DNA from: Gloeothece verrucosa PCC 7822
GTDB taxonomy: Bacteria > Cyanobacteriota > Cyanobacteriia > Cyanobacteriales > Microcystaceae
Direction: 5' to 3'
DNA: 64,000 bases
Assembly (NCBI RefSeq): GCF_000147335.1
Contig: NC_014533.1
Coordinates: forward strand, 248,001 to 312,000
Shown here: piece by piece, positions 48,402 through 57,415 of the stretch
How positions within the stretch are numbered: position 1 is the stretch's first letter
How the letters are laid out: the number at the start of each line of letters is the position of its first letter
Program-made: the position numbers and the translations under genes
The notes under the pieces: generated by a model
Databases searched by the model: none
The model's input: only the letters and a program-made list of their open reading frames with translations
What the model was told of the DNA's origin: nothing

Positions 48402-49371
48402 TCATTCTAACCTTGTGCAGGTAGCAATTGTTAACTATCGCACCCCTGAGTTAACAATTGATTGTTTACAGTCATTGGTAAGCGAAATTGGCTCTTTGCC
48501 AGGAACTAAAGTTGTTGTAGTTGACAACAATTCCGGCGATAATTCAGTAGAAAAAATTGAAGAGGCTATCACAGCCAATGGATGGCAAAATTGGGCTTCT
48601 GTTCTTGCTTCTGATTACAATGGAGGCTACGCTTACGGTAATAACTTAGTTATCAGATCAGCGCTAACATCGGCTAATCCTCCTGATTATTTTATGATTC
48701 TTAATCCAGATACTCAGGTGCGGGCTGGTGCTTTAAAAATGTTAGTGGACTTTCTTGAAGAACATCCTCACGCCGGAATTGCCGGAGCTTGCGTAGAAGG
48801 TGAAAATGGTTACGCTTACCAAATAGCTTTTCGATTTCCCAGTATATTAGGAGAATTCGAACGCGGATTACGTCTTGGAATCGTCAGTAAATTATTATCT
48901 AAGTGGGTAGTTGCTCAAGAAATGAGGGATGATGAACCCACTGAAGTTGACTGGGTCTCCGGTGGCACCATGATGATTCGTCGTCAAGTATTTGAATCAG
49001 CAGGGTTAATGGATGAAGACTATTTTCTTTATTATGAAGAGACGGATTTTTGCTTACAAGCAAAACGGGCGGGTTGGTCTTCTTGGCATATTCCCTATAG
49101 TCGGATCATGCACATCGGCGGCCAAAGTTCAGGCATAACCGCCCCCGGAACCCCTAAACGCCTCCCTCAATACTGGTTTAACTCCAGGCGCAGATATTTT
49201 CTCAAAAATTATGGATTACTCTACAGTATCCTAGCAGATGCCGCTTGGCTTTCAGGTTATACTTTGTGGCGATTAAGGCGGCTTATTCAGTCGAAACCAG
49301 ATTCAGATCCACCCTATTTATTAATAGATAGTTTTAGCAATAGTGTTTTTCTAAAAGGAGGAACTTTATAA
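48394..49371 (+). CDS. GT2 glycosyltransferase (rhamnosyltransferase-like), coupled to the NRPS
   Basis: About 325 residues from the ATG at 48394 (MSSHSNLVQ); an ATG at 48370 would add eight residues but lacks a ribosome binding site, whereas aggag lies 12 bp before 48394. GT2 motifs: VAIVNYRTPE, VVDNNSGDNS, NYNGGYAYGNN-like region, ILNPDTQV and WVSGGTMMIRR, then DEDYFLYYEETDFCLQ. This layout is typical of WbbL/rhamnosyltransferase types. It overlaps the NRPS stop by 8 nt, indicating translational coupling and a shared product pathway. Confidence 0.85.
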   Translation: MSSHSNLVQVAIVNYRTPELTIDCLQSLVSEIGSLPGTKVVVVDNNSGDNSVEKIEEAITANGWQNWASVLASDYNGGYAYGNNLVIRSALTSANPPDYFMILNPDTQVRAGALKMLVDFLEEHPHAGIAGACVEGENGYAYQIAFRFPSILGEFERGLRLGIVSKLLSKWVVAQEMRDDEPTEVDWVSGGTMMIRRQVFESAGLMDEDYFLYYEETDFCLQAKRAGWSSWHIPYSRIMHIGGQSSGITAPGTPKRLPQYWFNSRRRYFLKNYGLLYSILADAAWLSGYTLWRLRRLIQSKPDSDPPYLLIDSFSNSVFLKGGTL

Positions 49372-49664
49372 GAACTTAGCAATTTTTTTACAGGTTATAG
49401 ACCCTTCTTGCCCCCTCAAAGCTTCGGCTCAGTCCTAAGGATAAAAGTCCTCAAGCTCAAGAACAGGCAGAAGGGTAAATAGCCTATCAAATTTAAATGT
49501 GTCTCAACATAGTATCCTAAGTTTATTTGATAAAAGGTAGTTTAAAAATTAGAAATTATTATTTCTGTGAAAATAGACTTTTTTTCAAAAATTTAAGCAA
49601 TTTTTAGCGATTTTATGTTATTTTTAAACAGACTATAAATTGCTTGTTTCAAATAAAATTGAAC

Positions 49665-50519
49665 ATGAAAAAACCTAGCTATCAATTAACCTCTTTTTCT
49701 GTATTTGTGGGAAGTATGCTTTCAGTTTTCGGAAGCGTTTCTGGGGCATCTGCCTATACGATTTACAATAAATATACCGATTGGCAACAAGCCGTTTCAG
49801 GTAGTCCCATTACTTTTGAAGACTTTTTTAACCCAAAATTCAGGGGAAGAAAAACCGTCTTACCTTTTTCTACAGGCATTGTATCAACCGGTTATGATGG
49901 CACTAAAGATAATGTAATTTATGGTGGCCAATCTTGGATAGAAAAAGTAGCGGGAGATTTTGGCGTTGATGGATATATTTATGGGGGTTGGGTTGAAATT
50001 CCTAACGCTGACAGAACTAAATATCCTAATAATTATTACAATTCCATTACCTGGACATTTCCCACAGCAATACAAGGTTTTTTTGGGAGTTTTATAGATA
50101 CTTCACCTAGCATTGCTGGATTATTCCTGAGTCTCAATTATGATGATAAGACCAGCGAGACTATTAATTTCTTAAATGTTGTTAATCTGGTTAATAAAGA
50201 TTCTACAAGACCAAGATCCATGCCAAGCAAAAACACGGCCGGTGATGTAATTTTTGGGATTACAGCCGGTAAAAGCTTTACCTCTATGACTTTTACCACT
50301 AATCCTAATGCTACATATTATGAAAATGGCTTTTTTGTTGACAACTTCTCATTTGCGGCGGCTCCACTACCAGTATTAAAAGCCTCCAATACTGCCAAGG
50401 CTTCTGTACCTGAACCTTTAACAGTTTTGGGAACAGCAACCGCTATGGTCTTTGGAGCTTTATTTAAGCAAACTAACTTGAAAAAAATCTCAAGTAATCT
50501 GGTAGAAGATGATGCTTAA
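49665..50519 (+). CDS. PEP-CTERM protein, array copy 1
   Basis: About 284 residues from ATG 49665 (MKKPSYQLTS). A signal peptide ends near SGASA, and the mature protein is beta-rich (YTIYNKYTDWQQAVSGSPIT, FSTGIVSTGYDGT, YYNSITWTFPTA). The C-terminus has the PEP-CTERM sorting signal: VPEPLTVLGTATAMVFGA, then basic residues. In this system an exosortase cleaves the tail during export, often to extracellular matrix; no exosortase is in the window. After the membrane helix there is an unusually long acidic end (LVEDDA) shared by three of the copies. First of a tandem family of seven copies. Confidence 0.85.
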   Translation: MKKPSYQLTSFSVFVGSMLSVFGSVSGASAYTIYNKYTDWQQAVSGSPITFEDFFNPKFRGRKTVLPFSTGIVSTGYDGTKDNVIYGGQSWIEKVAGDFGVDGYIYGGWVEIPNADRTKYPNNYYNSITWTFPTAIQGFFGSFIDTSPSIAGLFLSLNYDDKTSETINFLNVVNLVNKDSTRPRSMPSKNTAGDVIFGITAGKSFTSMTFTTNPNATYYENGFFVDNFSFAAAPLPVLKASNTAKASVPEPLTVLGTATAMVFGALFKQTNLKKISSNLVEDDA

Positions 50520-51134
50520 CTTTTTAAGCATAGCTGAATTTTTTTGAAAACTTAGTTTTTTTTTTGTAAAAAGCTTTTGCTTCAAAATTTAAATAATTTA
50601 ATAAAACTTTAATCAATTCTCAACATTTTTGGTTAAAAAATTGTAGAATCAAATAAAATCGAACATGAAAAAACCTAGCTATCAATTAGCCTCTTTTTCT
50701 TTATTTGTGGAAAGCATTGTTTCAGTTTTCAGAAGCGTTTCTGCGGCATCTGCCTATACGATTTACAATAAATATACCGATTGGTAACAAGCCGTTTCAG
50801 GTAGTCCCATTACTTTTGAAGACCGGAAAAAACTTTACTTCGAAGATGATAATTAACTTTTTGAGCATAGCTGAGTTGTTGTAAAAACTTAGTTTGTTTT
50901 TTGTAAAAAGGTTTTACTTCAAAATTCAAATAATTTTAGAAAATTTTAACCAATTTTTTACAATTCTTTGTTAATTTTATACAAGAAGTTTTTTCACTCA
51001 AATAAAGTAGTCAATAAAGATTGGTTGCAAATCTTCTGATTTGAGCAATCTTTGAGCAATCATCAAAGCTGAACCTGTTCAAAAAAAATTTAACTTGTTT
51101 TTTTTGAATTTATTAACTTAATTCCGAGGATTAT
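50520..51134. other. Intergenic region containing the remnant copy
   Basis: About 615 bp. Besides the copy 2 remnant it holds the repeated spacer sequence of the array (ctttttgagcatagctga, aaaacttagttt, tttaaccaatt) in two versions. No other gene. Confidence 0.5.
50665..50856 (+). pseudogene. PEP-CTERM paralogue remnant, array copy 2
   Basis: Starts as a near-identical copy of the 49665 gene, including its leader (gaacATGAAAAAACCTAGC), and reads through the signal peptide to YTDW. There the normal CAA codon is TAA (in-frame stop). The remaining sequence to SPITFED is then joined directly to the acidic 3' end (GAAGATGATAATTAA). Almost the whole mature region and the PEP motif are deleted. Confidence 0.85.
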
Positions 51135-52064
51135 ATGCAGCAAAATTATTCTGTCAATCAATTTAAAAATTTCTCCGAACTGCTTTCTATCGTTTCTCAA
51201 GTTAAAAAGCTGCCTCCGACGATAATTAACCAGATGAGGCAAGAGATAGAAGAAGCCGATTTAGATTGGCAAAATTCTTCTTATTCAGAATATATTTCCG
51301 GGGATTTTCTTTCAATTTCTCTGTTGAGCCATGATGGTGATAGTGCTAATACAATTATTAGAGACTGTACCCCAAAGCCAACTGCTGCGCTAAACCAGTT
51401 ACCAGAAACGAAAAGATTTTTAGAACAATGTGGCCTAGATTTGATGTGGGTACGATTAAATCTTTTAAAGTCTGATGCTTTTTTTGTGGAACACAAAGAT
51501 TATTCAGAGCTAGATGATAAACCTCGTCTCCGTCTCCACATACCCATTAAAACGAATCCAGAGTCTTATATTGTTCTGTCTGGATATCGTATCCATTTAC
51601 ACGAAAATGCTATCTGGAAACTTAATCCTGCTGATGCTGTTCATGGTGCTATTAACAATGGAAGTTATAGAATTCATCTGCTTCTTGATTGTTATATAAA
51701 CGATAATTTAAAAGCTCTGTTAACCTCAGAAAGCCTAAACAAACACTCTCTTAAAGAACTTCAAAGTCCATCTGGCAAGGAATATGAAAAAATAATGGAG
51801 GGCGCATTAAAAGTTTATCAACAAGGTTTTAAAAAAGAAGCAGAAGCACTTTTGCTGAAAACTTTTTATAACTTTAAGCAGCCAGAAGGTACTTCGTTGG
51901 ATTTAGTGATGTGTATGTATCAACGATTGGGTTTACATAAAGAAGCCGATATCTGGCGGAAGCGCAAGGAGCGATTTCTTTATCAAGAATCACTTAAAAA
52001 TGTTTTAACTGAACTTAACCAGTATAAAAATACTAAGCTGAAAGCTTTACAGAAATTGAATTAA
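51135..52064 (+). CDS. Aspartyl/asparaginyl beta-hydroxylase-like protein
   Basis: 309 residues. Residues about 85-200 match the Asp_Arg_Hydrox fold of Fe(II)/2-oxoglutarate enzymes: a first metal-binding segment EHKDYSEL, the strand RLRLHIPIKTN, a GYRIHLHENAIWKLNPADAVH segment with a second His, and SYRIHLLLDCY with the 2OG-binding Arg. A helical C-terminal part (about 210-309) follows. Such enzymes hydroxylate Asp/Asn in proteins or peptides. It lies inside the PEP-CTERM array, so the array proteins or the NRPS product are candidate substrates (inference). A tccgagg sequence precedes the ATG. Confidence 0.75.
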   Translation: MQQNYSVNQFKNFSELLSIVSQVKKLPPTIINQMRQEIEEADLDWQNSSYSEYISGDFLSISLLSHDGDSANTIIRDCTPKPTAALNQLPETKRFLEQCGLDLMWVRLNLLKSDAFFVEHKDYSELDDKPRLRLHIPIKTNPESYIVLSGYRIHLHENAIWKLNPADAVHGAINNGSYRIHLLLDCYINDNLKALLTSESLNKHSLKELQSPSGKEYEKIMEGALKVYQQGFKKEAEALLLKTFYNFKQPEGTSLDLVMCMYQRLGLHKEADIWRKRKERFLYQESLKNVLTELNQYKNTKLKALQKLN

Positions 52065-52445
52065 AGCACTACAATACTAATGCTCTACTGGGAACAAATC
52101 CTTGAAATACTTACGCAGATAGTTCTCGAACAATTGTTGGATGGTTTTCAGAAATCATGGGATACTTTGAAAGTCGTATCACACAAGGTGTTGTAGAGGG
52201 AATTAATAATAAGCTTAAATTAATTAAACTTTCTGGTTATGGGTTTGAATTTTTTGAAAATTTCAAATTAAGAAGTTTATTAAATTAAGCTATTAATTCT
52301 TAATTTAGCATAAGTAAATTTTAAGAATCAAAAAATCCTTAGAGCATTTGTTAGCTATAAAACAAAATTAATCATTCTTAGGGAAGATGTAGAAATCCTT
52401 TCAATGTGATATTATTGGGACGCAAATTTCTCAATCTTTTCTAAA
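52065..52445. other. Gap between hydroxylase and array copy 3
   Basis: 380 bp with the ISL3 remnant (52109-52288) and then the array leader (taatcattcttagggaagatgtag, about 52370), which also precedes copies 4, 5 and, less perfectly, 7. Confidence 0.6.
52109..52288 (+). pseudogene. ISL3 transposase C-terminal remnant
   Basis: A 59-codon frame ending in TAA (TIVGWFSEIMGYFESRIT, then VVEGINNKLKLIKLSGYGF and LRSLLN) aligns with the C-terminal end of the ISL3 transposase at 24052-25267 (VGYFEKRT, VEGINNKLKLLKRCGFGF). The rest of the element is absent. Confidence 0.8.
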
Positions 52446-53291
52446 ATGAAAAAATATACCAACGCATTAGTCCCTCTATTTGTGGGGAGCATTGTTTCAG
52501 TTTTCGGAAGCGTTTCGGCAGCATCTGCCTATACGATTTACAATAAATATACCGATTGGCAACAAGCCGTTTCAGGTAGTCCCATTACTTTCGAAGACTT
52601 TTCTAACCGAAAATTTTGGGGAAGAAAAACTGTATTACCTTTTTCTACAGGCATTGTATCAACCGGCTATGATGGAACTCTAGATAATGTAATTTTTGGG
52701 GGCCAAGCTTGGGCAGTAAAAGTAGCAGGAGATTTAGGAATTGATGGATATATTTATCAAGGTTGGATTGAAATTCCTAACGCTGACAGAACCAAATACC
52801 CAACCAACTTTTACAATTCCATTACCTGGACATTTCCTACAGCAGTACAAGGATTTTTTGGGACTTTTCTAGATACAACCAACGGTGCTGGATTATTACT
52901 GACTTTCAATTATGACGATAAGACCAGCGAGTCTATTAATTTCTTAGATGTTGTTAACCTGGTTAATAAAGATTCTACAAGAACAAGATCTAAACCAGGC
53001 CCCTACACGGCAGGGGATGTAATTTTTGGTATTACCACCGGTAAAAGATTTACCTCTATGACTTTTACCAATTCGCCTACTCCTAAATATTATGAAAATG
53101 GCTTTTTTGTTGACAACTTCTCATTTGCAGCCGCTCCACTACCAGTATTAAGAGCCGCTAATACTGCCAAGGCTTCTGTCCCTGAACCTTTAACAGTTTT
53201 GGGAACAGCAACCGCTATGGTCTTTGGGGCTTGGTTTAAGGAAACTAACTCGAAAAAAATCTCAAGTAATCTGGTAGAAGATGATGATTAA
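52446..53291 (+). CDS. PEP-CTERM protein, array copy 3
   Basis: 281 residues. Signal peptide MKKYTNALVPLFVGSIVS ending near AASA, the shared beta-rich core (YTIYNKYTDWQQ, STGYDGTLDN, WTFPTAVQGFFG, SMTFTNSPTP) and VPEPLTVLGTATAMVFGA with an acidic VEDDD end. Closest to copy 5 in the middle section (SRTRSKPGPYTAGDV-type residues are shared). Exported and probably released by an exosortase encoded elsewhere. Confidence 0.88.
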   Translation: MKKYTNALVPLFVGSIVSVFGSVSAASAYTIYNKYTDWQQAVSGSPITFEDFSNRKFWGRKTVLPFSTGIVSTGYDGTLDNVIFGGQAWAVKVAGDLGIDGYIYQGWIEIPNADRTKYPTNFYNSITWTFPTAVQGFFGTFLDTTNGAGLLLTFNYDDKTSESINFLDVVNLVNKDSTRTRSKPGPYTAGDVIFGITTGKRFTSMTFTNSPTPKYYENGFFVDNFSFAAAPLPVLRAANTAKASVPEPLTVLGTATAMVFGAWFKETNSKKISSNLVEDDD

Positions 53292-53651
53292 CTTTTTGAG
53301 AATAGTTGAATTGTTGTAAAAACTTAGTTCCTTTTTTGTGAAGAGTTTTTACATTCAAAATTCAAATAACTTTATAAAACTTTAACCAATTCTCTAGATT
53401 TAAATAACTTTATAAAACTTTAACCAATTCTTTACATTTTTTTGTTAATTTTACACAAAAAATTTTTTTCATTCCAATAAAGATTGGCAGTCAATCTTCA
53501 TCTTTGAGCAATCATCAAATCTGAGCCTGTTCAGCAAAAAATTATTAGAAAATTTGTGAGCTATAAAATAAAATTAATCATTCTTAGGGAAGATGTAAAA
53601 ATCCTTTGGCTAGGGTATTATTGAAACGCAAATTTGTCAATCTTTTTTAGG
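53292..53651. repeat. Array spacer and leader, unit 3/4
   Basis: 360 bp, duplicated with the genes. A 38-bp unit starting aaataactttataaaact occurs twice in tandem (from 53364 and 53402). The right part is the conserved leader with taatcattcttagggaagatgta and a cctttggct segment. A nearly identical spacer is at 54504-54861. Confidence 0.8.
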
Positions 53652-54503
53652 ATGAAAAAATATACCAAAGTATTAGTCCCTATATTTGTGGGGAGCATTG
53701 TTTCAGTTTTCGGAAGCGTTTCGGCAGCATCTGCCTATACGATTTACAGTAAATACAGCGATTGGCAACAAGCCGTTTCAGGTAGTCCCATTAGTTTTGA
53801 AGATTTTTCTAACCCAAAATTCAGGGGAAGAAAAACCGTATTACCTTTTTCTACAGGCATTGTATCAACCGGCTATGATGGGACTCAAGATAATGTAATT
53901 TTTGGGGGGAATTCTTGGGCAGTAAAAGTCGCAGGAGATATAGGAGTTGATGGAAATCTTTATCAAGGTTGGACTGAAATTCCTAACGCTGACAGAACTA
54001 AATATCCTAACGATTATTACAATTCCATTACCTGGAAGTTTCCTACAGCAGTACAAGGATTTTTTGGAACTTTTCTAGATACAACCGACGGTGGTGGAGT
54101 ATCGGTGACTCTAAATTATGACGATAAGACCAGCGAGTCTATTAATTTCTTAGATGTTGTTAACTTGGTTAATAAAGATTCTACAAGACCAAGATCCATG
54201 CCAGGCAAATATGCTACCGGGGATGTAATTTTTGGCATTACCACTGGTAAAAGCTTTACCTCTATGACTTTTACCACTGCTCCTTATGCTAATGCTAAAA
54301 ATTATGAAAATGGCTATTTAATTGACAACTTCTCGTTTGCGGCGGCTCCACCACCAGTATTAAAAGCCACCAATACTGCCCAAGCTTCTGTACCTGAACC
54401 TTTAACAGTTTTGGGAACAGCAACCGCTATGATCTTTGGGGCTTGGTTTAAGCAAACTAACTCGAAAAAAATCTCAAGTAATCTGGTAGAAGATGATGCT
54501 TAA
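53652..54503 (+). CDS. PEP-CTERM protein, array copy 4
   Basis: About 283 residues from ATG 53652 (MKKYTKVLVPIF). Signal peptide ends near AASA. The core carries the shared NADRTKYPNDYYNSITW, LDVVNLVNKDSTR and DVIFGITTGKSFTSMTF segments, then VPEPLTVLGTATAMIFGA and an acidic end. A possible earlier Met at 53634 is not needed and lies before the conserved start of the family. Confidence 0.88.
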   Translation: MKKYTKVLVPIFVGSIVSVFGSVSAASAYTIYSKYSDWQQAVSGSPISFEDFSNPKFRGRKTVLPFSTGIVSTGYDGTQDNVIFGGNSWAVKVAGDIGVDGNLYQGWTEIPNADRTKYPNDYYNSITWKFPTAVQGFFGTFLDTTDGGGVSVTLNYDDKTSESINFLDVVNLVNKDSTRPRSMPGKYATGDVIFGITTGKSFTSMTFTTAPYANAKNYENGYLIDNFSFAAAPPPVLKATNTAQASVPEPLTVLGTATAMIFGAWFKQTNSKKISSNLVEDDA

Positions 54504-54861
54504 CTTTTTGAGCATAGCTGAGTTATTGTGAAAACTTAGTTTCTTTTTTGTGGAGAGTTTTTACATTCAAAATCCAAATAACTTTATAAAACTTTAACCA
54601 ATTCTCTAGATTTAAATAACTTTATAAAGCTTTAACCAATTCTTTAGATTTTTTTGCTGATTTTATAAAAAAATTTTTTCATTCAAATAAAAATTGGCAG
54701 TCTATCTTCATCTTTGAGTAATGATCAAATCTGAGCCTGTTCAGCAAAAAAATATTAGATAATTTGTTAAATATAAAACCAAATTAATCATTCTTAAGGA
54801 AGATGGAAAAGCCCTTTGGCTGAGATATTATTGAAAAGCAAATTTCTCAATCTTTTTTAAG
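54504..54861. repeat. Array spacer and leader, unit 4/5
   Basis: 358 bp, near-duplicate of 53292-53651, with the same 38-bp tandem pair (from 54576 and 54614) and leader (taatcattcttaaggaagatgg). This shows that the duplication unit was gene plus spacer, about 1.2 kb. Confidence 0.8.
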
Positions 54862-55686
54862 ATGAAAAAATATACCAACGCATTAGTCCCTATATTTGTG
54901 GGGAGCATTGTTTCAGTTTTCGGAAGCGTTTCGGCAGCATCTGCCTATACAATTTATAATAAATATACCAATTGGCAACAAGCCGTTTCAGGTAGTCCCA
55001 TTACTTTTGAAGACTTTTCTAACCCAAAATTCAGAACAAGAAAAACTGTATTACCTTTTTCTACGGGTATTGTATCAACCGGCTATGATGGAACTCAAGA
55101 CAATGTAATTTTTGGGAACCTATCTTGGGCAGTAAACGTAGCAGGAGATTTAGGTGTTGATGGAAATCTTTATCAAGGTTGGATTGAAATTCCTAACGCT
55201 GACAGAACTAAATACCCGACCAATTTTTACAATTCCATTACCTGGACATTTCCTACAGCAGTACAAGGGTTTTTTGGGACTTTTCTAGATACAGCCAACG
55301 GTGCTGGATTATTGCTGACTTTCAATTATGACGATAAAACTAGCGAGTCTATTAATTTCTTAGATGTTGTTAACCTGGTTAATAAAGATTCTACAAGAAC
55401 AAGATCTAAACCCGGTCCCTACACGGCCGGAGATGTAATTTTTGGTATTACCACCGGTAAAAGATTTACTTCTATGACTTTTACCAGTTCGCCTAATCCT
55501 AAATATTATGAAAATGGCTTTTTAGTTGACAACTTCTACTTTGCGGCGGCTCCACCACCACCACCGAGTAATGTTCCAGCAGCCCCTGTACCTGAACCTT
55601 TAACAGTTTTGGGAACAGGAATAGCTATTGCATTTGGAAAGCAGTTTAAACAAACTTACTCCAAAAAAAAGTCTAAAAGATTATAA
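54862..55686 (+). CDS. PEP-CTERM protein, array copy 5
   Basis: 274 residues with the family signal peptide and core (NLSWAVNVAGDLGVDGN, NFYNSITWTF). Its 3' end differs: a Pro-rich linker (APPPPPSNVPAAPVPEP) leads to LTVLGTGIAIAFGKQF and a basic end with no acidic tail. This looks like exchange or independent evolution of the sorting region. A partial family A repeat begins 26 bp after the stop. Confidence 0.88.
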   Translation: MKKYTNALVPIFVGSIVSVFGSVSAASAYTIYNKYTNWQQAVSGSPITFEDFSNPKFRTRKTVLPFSTGIVSTGYDGTQDNVIFGNLSWAVNVAGDLGVDGNLYQGWIEIPNADRTKYPTNFYNSITWTFPTAVQGFFGTFLDTANGAGLLLTFNYDDKTSESINFLDVVNLVNKDSTRTRSKPGPYTAGDVIFGITTGKRFTSMTFTSSPNPKYYENGFLVDNFYFAAAPPPPPSNVPAAPVPEPLTVLGTGIAIAFGKQFKQTYSKKKSKRL

Positions 55687-55711
55687 CGACTACCGCTAAA
55701 ATTTTTTATTA

Positions 55712-55760
55712 CAAGTACCTCGACATCAATAAAATTTCCTGTGAAATTTATGTCTAACAA
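55712..55760. repeat. Partial family A repeat
   Basis: AAGTACCTCGACATCAATAA-type left end only, followed by aatttcctgtgaaatt. The same variant left end occurs at 13891. Confidence 0.55.
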
Positions 55761-55841
55761 CTAATTTTTTGCTGACTCTTGGCTTCTAATTTTTTTTCAA
55801 ACATGACCTATAATTTTATCCATTTTACTAAAACTTTGCCA

Positions 55842-56284
55842 ACAGTACCAGACCCAGAGATAAATCGCCCGGAGATGTGATTTTTGGCATTACTGGCAAA
55901 GCTTTTAAATCTATGACTTTTACCACTCGTCCAGTTAGTAAGTACCTGGACACAATTAAAGTTAACTGTGTGATTAGGGAACAGGGAACACTTCGACAAG
56001 CTCAGTGCAAGCAGGGAACAGGAAAGGCTTTCAAGGTTTTTACATTTCTTAACATAAAGTGCTTTATTTATGTCCAGGTACTTAATAGTCTGCGTTATGA
56101 GGAAGGATGGATGGTTGACAATTTCTCTTTTGCTGCTGCTAGTGGGACGACCTCATTATTAAGCCGCGCCACAACCACCATAGCTGTACCCGAATCTTTC
56201 ACAATTTTGGGCACAGGAACAGCTATAATTTTTGGCACTCTGTTTAAACGAACCAACTCGCCAAAAAAATCTAAAACATCCTAA
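55842..56284 (+). pseudogene. PEP-CTERM paralogue remnant, array copy 6, with repeat inserted in frame
   Basis: Matches the last third of copy 7 from TRPRDKS onward (DVIFGITGKAFKSMTFTTRP) through to VPESFTILGTGTAIIF and the basic end; the 5' two thirds are missing. Between RPVS and YEEGW a family A repeat adds 48 codons relative to copy 7 without breaking the frame. The sorting motif reads PES rather than PEP. A truncated product of up to 136 residues could be translated from an internal ATG but would lack a signal peptide. Confidence 0.85.
55939..56084. repeat. Complete family A repeat inserted in a PEP-CTERM gene copy
   Basis: TA-flanked element: TAAGTACCTGGACA at the left, TGTCCAGGTACTTA at the right, 13-bp perfect inverted ends. 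The net insertion is 144 bp, exactly 48 codons, compared with copy 7. This gives an insertion with an apparent TA target duplication and defines the ends of the family. It is in reverse orientation to the 39498 copy (cacaattaaagttaact at its left). Confidence 0.85.
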
Positions 56285-56557
56285 AATTTAACACCGGTCA
56301 ACTTTTAAATAATTAATCAAAAAAAATTATCAAATTTCTAGTTTTAATTAAAAATCAAACAGTATACCTCTTGCAGAAAATCAACTTTCCTCAATTATAT
56401 TTTCTGTCTCTTTTTTTTTGTTTCCTTTCTTTACTCTTTCTTGTGAAATATGCAATAAGTCTAATTATCAAGCCATCATTCAATCATTCTAGCGGAAGAT
56501 GTAGCTAAAATTTGGCTGGAATATTATTAAAGCTGAAATGCATATATCTTTTTTAAA

Positions 56558-57394
56558 ATGAAAAAATATAACAGCTATTTAGCTGCCTTGCTGGCGGGAA
56601 GTACGTTATCAGTTTTTGGCAGCATTTCTTCGGCTTCTGCCTATACTGTTTACACAAAATATAGCGATTGGAAACAAGCCGTTTCAGGTAGCCCTATTAC
56701 TTTTGAAGACTTTTCTAACACCCAGTTTGCCAGTAGAAAACAAGTCCTACCTTTTTCTACAGGGATTGTATCAACCGGCTATAATGGCACTAGAGATAAT
56801 GTAATTTTTGCGGGGAATTCTTGGGCAGTAAACGTAGCATCAGATATAGGAGTTGATGGATACGTTTATCAAGGTTGGCTAGAAAAACCTAATCTTGATA
56901 GAGTCACCTATCCCACTAAATATCCTATAGATTATTACAATTCTATTACCTGGGTATTCCCCACAGCAGTCAAAGGTTTTTTTGGAACTTTTTTAGATAC
57001 AGCCAATGGACCGGGATTAGTTCTTACTCTTAAGTATAACGACAATACTAGCGAAGTAATCGATTTTTATAATCTTATTAAAGTGGTCAATGCTAATAGT
57101 ACCAGACCCAGAGATAAATCTCCCGGGGATGTGATTTTTGGCATTACTGGCAAAGCTTTTAAATCTATGACTTTTACCACTCGTCCAGTTAGTAGTAATC
57201 CTAATTATGAGGAAGGATGGATGGTTGACAATTTCTCTTTTGCTGCCGTTAGTGGGACGACCTCATTATTAAGCCGCGCCGCAACCACCATAGCTGTACC
57301 CGAACCTTTCACAATTTTGGGCACAGGAACAGCTATAATTTTTGGCACTCTATTTAAGCGAACCAACAGACAAAAAAAGTCTAAAACATCCTAA
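56558..57394 (+). CDS. PEP-CTERM protein, array copy 7
   Basis: 278 residues, the most diverged intact member: MKKYNSYLAALLAGSTLS signal peptide, YTVYTKYSDWKQAVSGSPIT core, an extra short insertion (RVTYPTKYPIDYYNS) and VPEPFTILGTGTAIIF with a basic end (RQKKSKTS). It keeps the same ordering of motifs as copies 1-5. Parent type of the broken copy 6. The 273 bp upstream carry a diverged form of the array leader (gcggaagatgtag). Confidence 0.88.
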   Translation: MKKYNSYLAALLAGSTLSVFGSISSASAYTVYTKYSDWKQAVSGSPITFEDFSNTQFASRKQVLPFSTGIVSTGYNGTRDNVIFAGNSWAVNVASDIGVDGYVYQGWLEKPNLDRVTYPTKYPIDYYNSITWVFPTAVKGFFGTFLDTANGPGLVLTLKYNDNTSEVIDFYNLIKVVNANSTRPRDKSPGDVIFGITGKAFKSMTFTTRPVSSNPNYEEGWMVDNFSFAAVSGTTSLLSRAATTIAVPEPFTILGTGTAIIFGTLFKRTNRQKKSKTS

Positions 57395-57415
57395 CAGATG
57401 CCGCTTTAAAGCAAA

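Noticed and set aside
53364..53440. Tandem 38-bp repeats in the array spacer as a possible origin or CRISPR
   Set aside because: Only two adjacent units, AT-rich, and copied together with the genes; best explained as part of the duplicated spacer.
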